From the NCBI GenBank assembly GCA_945882615.1, contig CAMCWK010000027.1, positions 1 through 39,228 on the forward strand: a stretch of 39,228 bases of DNA, read 5' to 3'. Shown here in pieces: positions 30,984-38,867 of this stretch (positions are counted from its first letter, which is position 1; each line of letters begins with the position of its first letter). The DNA comes from Rhizobium sp. Q54 (lineage in GTDB: Bacteria; Pseudomonadota; Alphaproteobacteria; Micropepsales; Micropepsaceae). The notes beneath the pieces are model-generated. The model saw only the letters and a program-made list of their open reading frames with translations, was not told where the DNA came from and did no database searches. Both the position numbers and the translations under genes were made by a program.

Positions 30984-32000
30984 ATGAAGATAAAGACTAT
31001 TTTGCTGGCCGGTATGGCGGCTGCGTTGCTGACCGGCCTGTCGGCAAGCGCTCAGCAGCCGGCGGCGCCAGCCACTGCGACCATCCCGGAAATGCCCAAG
31101 CAGACCACCCGCACCGGCAAGCACGTCAACCGCATCATCGACATGTGGCTGAAGGGCCAGCCGGTCTATTACGCGCAGATCAGCGGCGGGGGTTATGAAA
31201 AGGGCAAGGAGATGGCGGCCACCAAGGCCGACTATATCACCTATGAAATGGAGCACGGCCCGCTCGACTTTAAGGAACTGCGCGACTTCATGCGTGCCAT
31301 GGTTGAGGCTGGCCCGACCCGTACCGGTCACAAGACCCCGGCGGTGATCGTCACCCTGCCGATCTCGGGCACCGCTGATGCGCTACGTGCCAATGCCTGG
31401 ATGATCCAGCAGACCCTGGCAACCGGCGTGCATGGCATCCTGCTCTGCAATGCCGAAAGCCCGGAAGCCGTTCGCCTGATGATCGAAGCCGCGCGCTATC
31501 CCTTCGCGCCGCGCGTCGATGGTCTGGCCCAGGGCACCCGCGGCGCCGGTTCGCAGGGCTATGCCTCGACCATGTGGGGCGTGACGGCGCAGGAGTATAT
31601 GCGCATCGCCGATCCGTGGCCGATGAATCCGGATGGCGAGCTGCTGTTCGGCCTGAAGATCGAGAACACGCGCGCCGACGCCAATGTCGAAGCCTCGGTC
31701 CGCGTTCCGGGCGTTGCCTTTGCCGAATGGGGTCCGGGCGATCACGGCTTCTTCATCCTGGGCCGCCCCGGCACCTATCCGGCGGGCCACCGCAGGGAAG
31801 ACATGCAGGCGGTGCGTTCGCGGGTGCTGGCCGCCACCAAGGCTGCCAACATCAAGTTCCTCAACAGCTGCAGCGACAATCCCAAGAGCGACAGCTATGT
31901 CATCGACATGATCAAGGATGGCACCATGATCTGCACCGGCGGCGACTCGCCGGCGGCAGATCTGGGGCGCAAGTTCACCAAGCGCACGGACCCGTTCTGA
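30984..32000 (+). CDS. Sec-exported HpcH/HpaI aldolase-like protein
   Basis: This 338-residue protein has a Sec signal (MKIKTILLAGMAAALLTGLS then ASAQQ). The HpcH/HpaI barrel follows. TYEMEHGPLDFKEL matches the DxEH region. GLKIENTRA holds the metal-binding Glu, and FAEWGPGDHG holds the metal-binding Asp. The Arg of the usual RVP motif (substrate carboxylate) is replaced: IVTLPISGTAD. Cytosolic relatives cleave 4-hydroxy-2-oxo acids to pyruvate and an aldehyde. Export and loss of the Arg suggest another substrate or role. An ACGGGGAAG ribosome-binding site precedes the ATG, and a strong terminator follows. It lies 118 bp after the Gfo/Idh/MocA gene. Confidence 0.85.
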   Translation: MKIKTILLAGMAAALLTGLSASAQQPAAPATATIPEMPKQTTRTGKHVNRIIDMWLKGQPVYYAQISGGGYEKGKEMAATKADYITYEMEHGPLDFKELRDFMRAMVEAGPTRTGHKTPAVIVTLPISGTADALRANAWMIQQTLATGVHGILLCNAESPEAVRLMIEAARYPFAPRVDGLAQGTRGAGSQGYASTMWGVTAQEYMRIADPWPMNPDGELLFGLKIENTRADANVEASVRVPGVAFAEWGPGDHGFFILGRPGTYPAGHRREDMQAVRSRVLAATKAANIKFLNSCSDNPKSDSYVIDMIKDGTMICTGGDSPAADLGRKFTKRTDPF

Positions 32001-32016
32001 TCGGCCCGTTCTGATC
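31991..32016 (+). repeat. 14-bp tandem duplication over the aldolase-like stop codon
   Basis: CCCGTTCTGATC occurs at 31991-32002 and again at 32005-32016, separated by GG. The first copy contains the coding TGA stop; the second is non-coding. It looks like a local slippage duplication. Confidence 0.8.
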
Positions 32017-32027
32017 TAAGTGCAGAG

Positions 32028-32064
32028 AAAGCCCCCCGCGCCAAAAGCGCGGGGGCTTTTTTTT
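32028..32064 (+). terminator. Rho-independent terminator between the aldolase-like and PQQ genes
   Basis: AAAGCCCCCCGCGC pairs with GCGCGGGGGCTTT (one bulged C) around AAAA-containing loop bases, then a run of T. It ends the aldolase-like transcript; on the other strand the tail is only TTTCTC. Confidence 0.92.
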
Positions 32065-32072
32065 ACTTGCGC

Positions 32073-33878
32073 CTATTGGGGCAGGGCGAAGACATAGACC
32101 ATGTTGCCGCCCGAAACCTGATCGACCCCGGGATTGAGCGGAAGCGGCTGGGGATTGTAGCCGCCCCCCGCCGTCACCGCGATATACTGGCGGCCCGCGA
32201 TGCTGAAAGTGACCGCACCGCCAAACACCTGCGAGCCTAGCCGGGTTTCCCACAGCACCTTTCCATCCGTCTGGTCGAAGGCGCGGAAATAGCGGTCCTG
32301 GCTGCCATTGAAGAGAAGGCCGCCCGCGGTGGCCAGCACCGGCGAATAGTTGGAGGCCCTGGTTTCCCAGCTCCACAGCGTCCTGCCGGTTTCCACCGAA
32401 ATCGCATCCAGCCGCCCGACCTTGTCCTTGCCATCGGCGAACAGCACCTTGCCGCTCTTGTTGTACTGATCGCGCGGCTTGGACGGGATGTTGTCGGCCC
32501 GCACCTTGTAGTCGGCGCAGAGATTCTGAATCTGGACATACAGGACGTTGGTTTGCGGGCTATAAGCCGAAAAAGGCCAGTCCCGTCCGCCCGCATGGGT
32601 GGGACACTGGTGATAGGTCTTGTTGATGTCGGTCATGATCAATTCGGGATTGACCGTGACCTTGCCGCGCGAGTCGATGTTCTTGATGATGTTCTGCACC
32701 GCGGTGGACTTGGCCCAGAGGAAGTCGCCCTTGGCCTGATCGAAGCTCCACAGGATGGAGGTCTTGCATGGCACGCCGGTCAGGGTCTTGCGGCTGGCGG
32801 ACGCGGCGCGGCGGCCGATCGCCATCATGCCGTCGGCTAAAGGGTCAGGATTGACCGCTGTGGTGATGGGCATCATCTCGAAGGTGCATTCCTGGTCCCA
32901 ATTGTCCTGCGGCAGGACCTGATGCTGCCAGATGATCTTTCCGGTCCTGGGTTCGACCGCATAGCGCGTGTTGGTGCCGGCGAGCGAGGCAACGCCCTTG
33001 ACGCCGCGCTGCACATCCGCCGCCGGCCCCACGCCGCTGGAGCCATAGAACGCCATGTTCATGTCGGGATCGTAAGTGATCGGTCCCCACACACCCGTCA
33101 TCCAGCGCTGATCGAATGGCATGCCGCCCCAGGTGTCATCCCCCGGCTGGCCCTTTTTGGGGATCACTTCATTTCGCCATAGCTCCTTGCCCGTGCGAGC
33201 GTCATGGCCGGTGACGTAGCAGCCGAACGGCGCTTCCTGGCAGGAGGAACCGGCGATCACCACACCATCCACCACGATCGGGCCGGTGGTGTTGGTGATG
33301 TAATAGTCGCCGCCACGGCTCACTTCCCATAGCTGCTTGCCGGTTCTGGCGTCCAGCGCCAGAACGGCATTGTCCCAGGTCACGGTGAAGACCTTGTCTT
33401 CATACAGGAAGATGCTGCGCTTGCGCTGGCCCCAATGGCTGCGCAGCACGTCGCGCGCCGGCAGGGTGCGGCGATACTGCCAGAGCAGTTCGCCGGTCTT
33501 GGCATCCAGCGCCTGGATGACGTCGCCGGGATTGCCCAGGAACATCACGCCCTTATAGACAATGGGCGTGGCTTCGTTGACGCCGCTCTCCATCAGCCGC
33601 GACCAGACCAGTTGCAGGCCCTTCACATTCGCCTTGTTGATCCGATCCAGACTGGAAAAACCCCAGCCCTGATAATTGCCGCGCATCATCAGCCAGTCTT
33701 CGGCAGCGGGATTGCGCAGCATCGCGTCGGTGACGGGCTGGTATTCGGGGAGGGGATGCGGCGCCAGGGTTGTGCCCCCGGCGGGCTTTGGTTCAGACGC
33801 CTGGTTTTGCGCAAGTGCTGCGCCTGAAATCAGTGCCGCGATGGCGCCCGCCAGAATCAGGCCATTTCCCCGTGTCAT
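32073..33878 (-). CDS. PQQ-dependent (quinoprotein) alcohol/sugar dehydrogenase
   Basis: This 601-residue protein has a Sec signal (MTRGNGLILAGAIAALISGA then ALAQ). Eight beta-propeller blades follow, with repeated tryptophan-docking motifs such as ALDAKTGELLWQY, ALDARTGKQLWEV, GHDARTGKELWRN and SVETGRTLWSWE. ATPIVYKGVMFLGNPGD and QDNWDQECTFEMMP surround the active site, where an Asp acts as base. GSSCQEAPFGC has two cysteines seven apart instead of the vicinal pair of methanol dehydrogenase. No heme CxxCH is present, so it needs a separate cytochrome acceptor. It acts in the periplasm with PQQ and Ca or a lanthanide. No pqq biosynthesis genes are in the window. Confidence 0.92.
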   Translation of the reverse strand: MTRGNGLILAGAIAALISGAALAQNQASEPKPAGGTTLAPHPLPEYQPVTDAMLRNPAAEDWLMMRGNYQGWGFSSLDRINKANVKGLQLVWSRLMESGVNEATPIVYKGVMFLGNPGDVIQALDAKTGELLWQYRRTLPARDVLRSHWGQRKRSIFLYEDKVFTVTWDNAVLALDARTGKQLWEVSRGGDYYITNTTGPIVVDGVVIAGSSCQEAPFGCYVTGHDARTGKELWRNEVIPKKGQPGDDTWGGMPFDQRWMTGVWGPITYDPDMNMAFYGSSGVGPAADVQRGVKGVASLAGTNTRYAVEPRTGKIIWQHQVLPQDNWDQECTFEMMPITTAVNPDPLADGMMAIGRRAASASRKTLTGVPCKTSILWSFDQAKGDFLWAKSTAVQNIIKNIDSRGKVTVNPELIMTDINKTYHQCPTHAGGRDWPFSAYSPQTNVLYVQIQNLCADYKVRADNIPSKPRDQYNKSGKVLFADGKDKVGRLDAISVETGRTLWSWETRASNYSPVLATAGGLLFNGSQDRYFRAFDQTDGKVLWETRLGSQVFGGAVTFSIAGRQYIAVTAGGGYNPQPLPLNPGVDQVSGGNMVYVFALPQ

Positions 33879-34025
33879 CCTGCCCCGCTTCTCGGCGCTT
33901 GTTGTTTTGGCTGGCGCCGTTGCCCGACTTTATATACGGATTCTCGCGACCCCGCGCCGGTTGCGAGCACGGCCTGGAAGCTCTAGGTTTCCAGGGGGAG
34001 GGGCGTCACAAATTAGGAATTTATC

Positions 34026-34547
34026 ATGCCCCCCCTTCATATCCTTGCCCCTGTTTTCCTTGCCACCCTGAGCGCCGCCACACTGCTTCCGGCCTTGGCC
34101 GATACCAGCGACCTCAAAGGGCCGGACGGTAGCGCGCGCGGCAGCATCACCGTCTCTGCCGCGCCCAAGGGTGTGCTGCTGAAAGTCGAAGCCCGGGGCC
34201 TGACGCCCGGCTGGCACGGCATTCATTTTCACGAGAAGGGTGACTGCAGCAATCCCAAATTCACCAGCGCCGGCAGCCATGTGCACAATGCCAAGCCGGT
34301 GGTGCATGGCCTGCTGAATCCCAGCGCCAATGATTCCGGCGATCTGCCCAACATCTTTGCCGGCGCCGATGGTACGGCGGCGGCGGAAATCTACTCCGCG
34401 CTGGTGTCGTTCAAGGGCGGATCGGCCATGCCGTCACTGCTGGATGCAGACGGTTCGGCGGTGGTGATCCATACCAATGCCGACGATCACAACAGCCAGC
34501 CGATCGGCGGCGCGGGCGATCGCGTGGCCTGCGCGGTGATCCGCTAG
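34026..34547 (+). CDS. sodC: Cu/Zn superoxide dismutase family protein
   Basis: This 173-residue protein has a Sec signal (about 1-25, ending LPALA). Visible copper ligands are the His pair in GIHFHEKGDC, the His in SAGSHVHN and the His in VVIHTNADDH. Cys in KGDC and in RVACAV can form the family disulfide, and the Arg in GAGDRVAC is the substrate-guiding residue. The zinc loop has VVHG and NDSGDLPN. The usual third zinc His before GDLP is Asp here. It should convert superoxide to hydrogen peroxide and oxygen in the periplasm. AGGA lies 8 bases before the ATG. It sits 3 bp before the YpfJ-type gene, so they are probably cotranscribed. Confidence 0.88.
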   Translation: MPPLHILAPVFLATLSAATLLPALADTSDLKGPDGSARGSITVSAAPKGVLLKVEARGLTPGWHGIHFHEKGDCSNPKFTSAGSHVHNAKPVVHGLLNPSANDSGDLPNIFAGADGTAAAEIYSALVSFKGGSAMPSLLDADGSAVVIHTNADDHNSQPIGGAGDRVACAVIR

Positions 34548-34550
34548 GCC

Positions 34551-35396
34551 ATGCGGCTCGACGACCTTCGTCCCAGCGACAATATGGATGACCGCCGGGG
34601 TCAGGGCGGGGGCTTCGGCCCCCGCCTGGCCTTTGGCGGTGGCGGGCTGGGGTTGGTTGCGGTGCTTGCGATCTCGCTTATCTTCGGCGTCGACCCGCGC
34701 ATGTTGCTGGACGGCGCGGGCCCGGTGCCGATGCAGCGTGCCGAACGCGGCACAAACAGCGAATGCACTGACCAGGACTGTGTTTTCGTCAGCCGCGTCA
34801 CCGGCTCGGCCGAAGATATATGGGCGCCGCTGATGCAGCAGCAGGGCGTGCGCTTCACGCCTGCCGTGACCACGACCTACGACTACGTCACGCCCACCGG
34901 CTGCGGCACCGGCCAGTCGGCCGCCGGACCCTTCTATTGCCCGAGCGACGGGCACATCTATCTCGATCTGACCTTCTTCAACGAACTGGGCCAGCGTTTC
35001 GGCGCGCCGGGACAATTCGCGCGCGCATATGTCATCGCCCATGAGTATGGCCATCACATCCAGAACCTGATGGGCGTGATGGACCGCCATGGCGGGCGGG
35101 ACCAGGGCGCTGACAGCAATGCCGTGCGCATCGAGTTGCAGGCCGACTGTTTTGCCGGCATCTGGGCCACGCGCGCCGACCGCCAGTTCAACATGCTGGA
35201 GAGTGGTGACGTCGAAAGCGGGATGCAGGCGGCTTCGGCGGTGGGCGACGATACGCTGCAGAAGCAATCCCAGGGCTATGTCGTCCCGGACTCCTTCACC
35301 CACGGCTCGAGCGCCCAGCGCATCCGCTGGTTTCGGCGCGGGCTGGATGGCGGCGATGTCGCGGCCTGCGATACCTTTTCGGCCTCCGCCCTGTAG
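34551..35396 (+). CDS. YpfJ-family neutral zinc metallopeptidase
   Basis: This 281-residue protein has a cytoplasmic Gly-rich N-terminus (MRLDDLRPSDNMDDRRGQGG), one membrane helix (about 35-52) and a periplasmic zincin domain. The zinc motif is HEYGHH (164-169), with a third ligand in ELQADCFAG (195-203). YLDLTFFNELG and SSAQRIRWFRRGL are typical of the YpfJ/KPN_02809 family. It should be a membrane-anchored zinc protease of unknown target. It follows sodC by 3 bp. Four cysteines in the periplasmic part could form disulfides. Confidence 0.9.
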   Translation: MRLDDLRPSDNMDDRRGQGGGFGPRLAFGGGGLGLVAVLAISLIFGVDPRMLLDGAGPVPMQRAERGTNSECTDQDCVFVSRVTGSAEDIWAPLMQQQGVRFTPAVTTTYDYVTPTGCGTGQSAAGPFYCPSDGHIYLDLTFFNELGQRFGAPGQFARAYVIAHEYGHHIQNLMGVMDRHGGRDQGADSNAVRIELQADCFAGIWATRADRQFNMLESGDVESGMQAASAVGDDTLQKQSQGYVVPDSFTHGSSAQRIRWFRRGLDGGDVAACDTFSASAL

Positions 35397-35429
35397 CGGC
35401 CCGCCCGCCGCCATGCCAGTTTGGCGGCC

Positions 35430-36944
35430 ATGCGCATCCTGATCGCCGGTTTCCAGCACGAGACCAACACCTTCGCCCCGTCCAAAACGGCGTATGACGA
35501 TTTCGTGCGCGGCGGAGCTTTTCCCGCCATGGCGCGTGGCGCGGACCTTATGGCCATGCGCGATGTGAATATTCCCATCGGCGGCTTCATCCGAGGCATG
35601 GAAGGACCGCGCACCGCGCTGGTGCCGGTGCTCTGGGCCGGGGCCACGCCCGCAGCCCATGTCACGCGCGATGCATTCGAGCGCATCGCCCATGAAATTG
35701 TCGCGGCGGCGCAGGATCAGCAATTCGACGGCATTTATCTCGACCTGCACGGCGCCATGGTTTGCGAGCATGATGATGACGGCGAGGGCGCGCTATTGGC
35801 GCGGCTGCGCGATGTGGTCGGTCCCAGCGTGCCGATCGTCGCGAGCCTGGACCTGCACGCCAACGTCACCCGCCGGATGCTGGAAACGGCCGACGCGCTG
35901 GTGGCGTATCGCACCTATCCCCATGAAGACATGGCGGAAGCCGGCGAGCGGGCCGCCGGGTTGATGAAGCGTCTCCTGGCGCGCGGCGCGCGCTTTCACC
36001 GCGCCGCCCGCCGTTTGCCGTTCCTGATCCCGATCAATGGCATGTGCACCATGGTGGAGCCGGCCCAGGGCACTTACCGGGCGCTGGCTGGCGCGGAAGC
36101 CGCGCAGGATGTCGCGCTGTCTTTCGCGCCCGGCTTTCCGGCGGCCGATTTCCCCGAATGCGGCGGGGTGGTGTGGGGCTATGGCGAGGATGCCCGCATT
36201 GAAAGCGTCGTGGCCGGGCTGACCGATCACATCGTTACCCGCGAGGCTGAATGGGTGGTGCCGTTTTTGGAACCCGAGGAGGCGGTGCGCCAGGCCCAGG
36301 TGATCGCGGCGCGGGCCACGAAGCCGGTTGTAATTGCCGACACCCAGGACAATCCGGGCGGCGGCGGCGATTCCAACACCACCGGCATGCTCCGGGCGCT
36401 GGTGAAATGCGAGGCCCAGGGCGCGGCCCTTGGCCTGATGGTGGACGGGGCGGCGGCGCGCGCGGCCCATGAGGCGGGCGCGGGCCAGGACATCACCATC
36501 GCGCTGGGGGGGCAGTCGGGCGTGGAAGGCGACGCACCGTTCCACGCCACGTTCCGAGTGGAGCAACTGTCCGACGGTATCTGCCGCTATGACGGGCCGA
36601 TGATGAACGGCAAGCTGACCCATGCCGGGCCATCGGCGCGGCTGTCGATCGGCGGGGTACAGATCGTGGTCAGCACTTACAAAGACCAGATGCTGGACCG
36701 CAATCTCTACCGCATGGCGGGGGTCCAGCCCGAAACAATGAAAATCCTGGTCAACAAGAGCTCGGTGCATTTCCGCGCCGACTTTCAGCCGATCGCCGAG
36801 GCGATATTGGTGGCCAAGGCCCCCGGGCCGCTAAGAGCCGATCCGGCCGATTTTTCCTGGACGCGGCTGGCCCCCGGTATGCGGCTGCGCCCGCTGGGAC
36901 CTGCCTTTCAGGCGCCCCGTGACCAACAAGAGGGCAGCCGCTAA
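35430..36944 (+). CDS. M81-family metallopeptidase (MlrC-like)
   Basis: This 504-residue protein starts MRILIAGFQHETNTF, the MlrC signature. LDLHGAMV, SLDLHANVT and AYRTYPHEDM follow, with His/Asp residues thought to bind zinc. The C-terminal MlrC-C domain has VIADTQDNPGGGGDSNTTGM. The founding member cleaves linear microcystin peptides, but most relatives have unknown substrates, and many sit in catabolic clusters. No signal peptide is present, so it is cytoplasmic. ATG 35430 is chosen; an in-frame TTG at 35421 adds three residues. The next gene starts 34 bp later in the same direction. Confidence 0.9.
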   Translation: MRILIAGFQHETNTFAPSKTAYDDFVRGGAFPAMARGADLMAMRDVNIPIGGFIRGMEGPRTALVPVLWAGATPAAHVTRDAFERIAHEIVAAAQDQQFDGIYLDLHGAMVCEHDDDGEGALLARLRDVVGPSVPIVASLDLHANVTRRMLETADALVAYRTYPHEDMAEAGERAAGLMKRLLARGARFHRAARRLPFLIPINGMCTMVEPAQGTYRALAGAEAAQDVALSFAPGFPAADFPECGGVVWGYGEDARIESVVAGLTDHIVTREAEWVVPFLEPEEAVRQAQVIAARATKPVVIADTQDNPGGGGDSNTTGMLRALVKCEAQGAALGLMVDGAAARAAHEAGAGQDITIALGGQSGVEGDAPFHATFRVEQLSDGICRYDGPMMNGKLTHAGPSARLSIGGVQIVVSTYKDQMLDRNLYRMAGVQPETMKILVNKSSVHFRADFQPIAEAILVAKAPGPLRADPADFSWTRLAPGMRLRPLGPAFQAPRDQQEGSR

Positions 36945-36978
36945 GCTGGCCGCAACAAGAACACGGGAAGAGGCGTTG

Positions 36979-37860
36979 ATGGTCCATCTCAGCCGCAGGA
37001 ACGCTCTCCTCGCCACAGGCGGGGCCGCCGCCATGGTGGGCGCGGTCACCGGCCTGACCGGCGCCAGCGCCCAGCCGCGGTCCAACCTGTCGGGCTATGC
37101 CGTCAACCTGGATTGCTGGTTCCGGGATGTTCCTTTTGAGAAGCGCTTCGCGCTGGCGCGGCAAGCAGGCTTCAGGACCATCGAATTCTGGCGGGCGCGG
37201 CGCGCCCCGGGTCTGGACGCGGCGGTGATCCGGCGGTTGGCGGACGAGAATGGGCTGGAGATCGACCAGTTTGCGCCAGAGGCGCCCCGTTTTTCCGATC
37301 CCGCGCTTCATGGCGAACTGGTGAAAATGATCGAGACCACCATCGCCGATGCCCGCATTCTGGGTTGCAGCCAGTTCACGCTGGTGGGCCACCACATTGT
37401 CGACGGCATGACGCGCGAAGCGATGATCGCCGGCTATACCACCGGTTTGATGCGCATTGCCCCGATGCTGGAAGCCGCCGGCATCACCGCGCTGGTCGAG
37501 CCCTTCAACACCGTCAATCACCTGAATCATCTGCTGAACGGCTCACAGCCGGCTTACGCCATGGTCAAGTCGGTGAACTCGCCGCGCATCAGGCTGCTCT
37601 GGGATTTCTATCACATGCAACTGGAGGACGGCGACCTGATCCAGAAGTTCAAGGCCGGTTTCGACCAGGTGGCCTACATCCAGATCGGCGACGTGCCGGG
37701 ACGGCACGAACCGGGCACCGGTGAGATTAATCACGCCAATCTGATCCATGCCATCCGCGCGGGCGGCTATAAAGGCAAGATCGGGCTGGAATTCATGCCG
37801 CTGCACGACAATTGGCGCAGCGCAGTCAAGGCGGTGGCCGGGCTGGATACCGGTGGCTGA
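36979..37860 (+). CDS. Tat-exported hydroxypyruvate isomerase-like TIM barrel
   Basis: This 293-residue protein has a Tat signal (LSRRNALLATGGAAAMVGAV). The xylose-isomerase-like barrel follows. LVEPFN provides the first metal Glu, LLWDFYHMQ the Asp/His region, QIGDVPGRHEPGTGEIN the diagnostic Hyi loop, and GLEFMP the last Glu. Cytosolic Hyi interconverts hydroxypyruvate and tartronate semialdehyde, or isomerises related sugars. Export to the periplasm suggests another small sugar substrate. GAAGAGG precedes the ATG by 6 bases. It may be cotranscribed with the MlrC-like gene, and the SPFH gene follows 37 bp later. Confidence 0.88.
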   Translation: MVHLSRRNALLATGGAAAMVGAVTGLTGASAQPRSNLSGYAVNLDCWFRDVPFEKRFALARQAGFRTIEFWRARRAPGLDAAVIRRLADENGLEIDQFAPEAPRFSDPALHGELVKMIETTIADARILGCSQFTLVGHHIVDGMTREAMIAGYTTGLMRIAPMLEAAGITALVEPFNTVNHLNHLLNGSQPAYAMVKSVNSPRIRLLWDFYHMQLEDGDLIQKFKAGFDQVAYIQIGDVPGRHEPGTGEINHANLIHAIRAGGYKGKIGLEFMPLHDNWRSAVKAVAGLDTGG

Positions 37861-37897
37861 CCTGCTAGAGTCTCTCAACATTGTCGGGGAAAGCGGA

Positions 37898-38866
37898 ATG
37901 AATATTGTCGCGCTGGTTCTGGTCGTCCTGGCGGCGATCATCCTGTTCCGGGCCATCAAGATCGTGCCCCAGGGCCGCGAATTCACCGTGGAGCGGTTCG
38001 GCCGCTACACCCGCACCCTCAAGCCCGGCATCGCCTTCCTGACGCCCTTCGTCGAAGGGGTGGGCCGGCGCGTCAACATGATGGAACAGGTGCTGGACGT
38101 GCCGCAGCAGGATGTCATCACCAAGGACAACGTCTCGGTCCGGGTGGACGGCATTGTCTTCATCCAGGTGATGGATGCCTCCCAGGCCGCCTATCGCGTC
38201 GACAATCTGACCTATGCCATTACCCAGCTGTCCCAGACCAACTTGCGCACCGTGGTCGGTTCCATGGACCTGGACGAGGTGCTGTCGCAGCGCGACCAGA
38301 TCAACACGCGGCTTCTGTCCACCATCGACCATGCCACCAATCCCTGGGGCGTGAAGGTGACGCGCATCGAGATCAAGGATCTGGTGCCGCCGCCCGACAT
38401 CACCAACGCCATGGCCCGCCAGATGAAGGCCGAGCGCGAGCGCCGCGCCGTGTTGCTGGAAGCCGATGGCGAAAAGCAGGCCGCCATCACCCGCGCCGAG
38501 GGCGCCAAGCAGGCCGCTATTCTGGAGGCCGAAGGCCGCCGCGAAGCCGCCTATCGTGATGCCGAGGCGCGCGAACGCGAGGCGGAAGCCGAAGCCAAGG
38601 CGACCGCCATGGTGTCCGACGCCATCGCCAAGGGCGACGTCAACGCCATCAACTACTTCGTTGCCCAGAAATATGTCGCGGCTTTCGCCGAGCTTGCTCG
38701 CAGCCCGCAGCAAAAGACCGTCATCATTCCGGCCGACATGGCGGGGATCACCGGTTCCATCGCCGGCATCGGCGAACTGATCAAGACCATTGGAAGCGAC
38801 GGGCCGAAGGGCAATGCGCCGCAACCGCCGCGCCGCGGTTCTTCCGTTCCCATCGTAGGGGGCTGA
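37898..38866 (+). CDS. SPFH/stomatin-family membrane protein (QmcA/paraslipin type)
   Basis: This 322-residue protein has one N-terminal membrane helix (MNIVALVLVVLAAIILF). The SPFH/band 7 domain (about 20-200) contains VPQGREFTVERFGRY, TPFVEGVGRRVNMMEQVLDV and VSVRVDGIVFIQV. A long Ala/Glu/Arg coiled coil follows (about 200-260), with repeated EAEGRREAAYRDAEARE-type heptads. The tail is Pro/Arg-rich. Such proteins form large ring or raft-like assemblies in the membrane and influence proteases or lipid domains. The next gene, one base downstream, is the start of NfeD, the usual partner. Confidence 0.93.
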   Translation: MNIVALVLVVLAAIILFRAIKIVPQGREFTVERFGRYTRTLKPGIAFLTPFVEGVGRRVNMMEQVLDVPQQDVITKDNVSVRVDGIVFIQVMDASQAAYRVDNLTYAITQLSQTNLRTVVGSMDLDEVLSQRDQINTRLLSTIDHATNPWGVKVTRIEIKDLVPPPDITNAMARQMKAERERRAVLLEADGEKQAAITRAEGAKQAAILEAEGRREAAYRDAEAREREAEAEAKATAMVSDAIAKGDVNAINYFVAQKYVAAFAELARSPQQKTVIIPADMAGITGSIAGIGELIKTIGSDGPKGNAPQPPRRGSSVPIVGG

Positions 38867-38867
38867 G

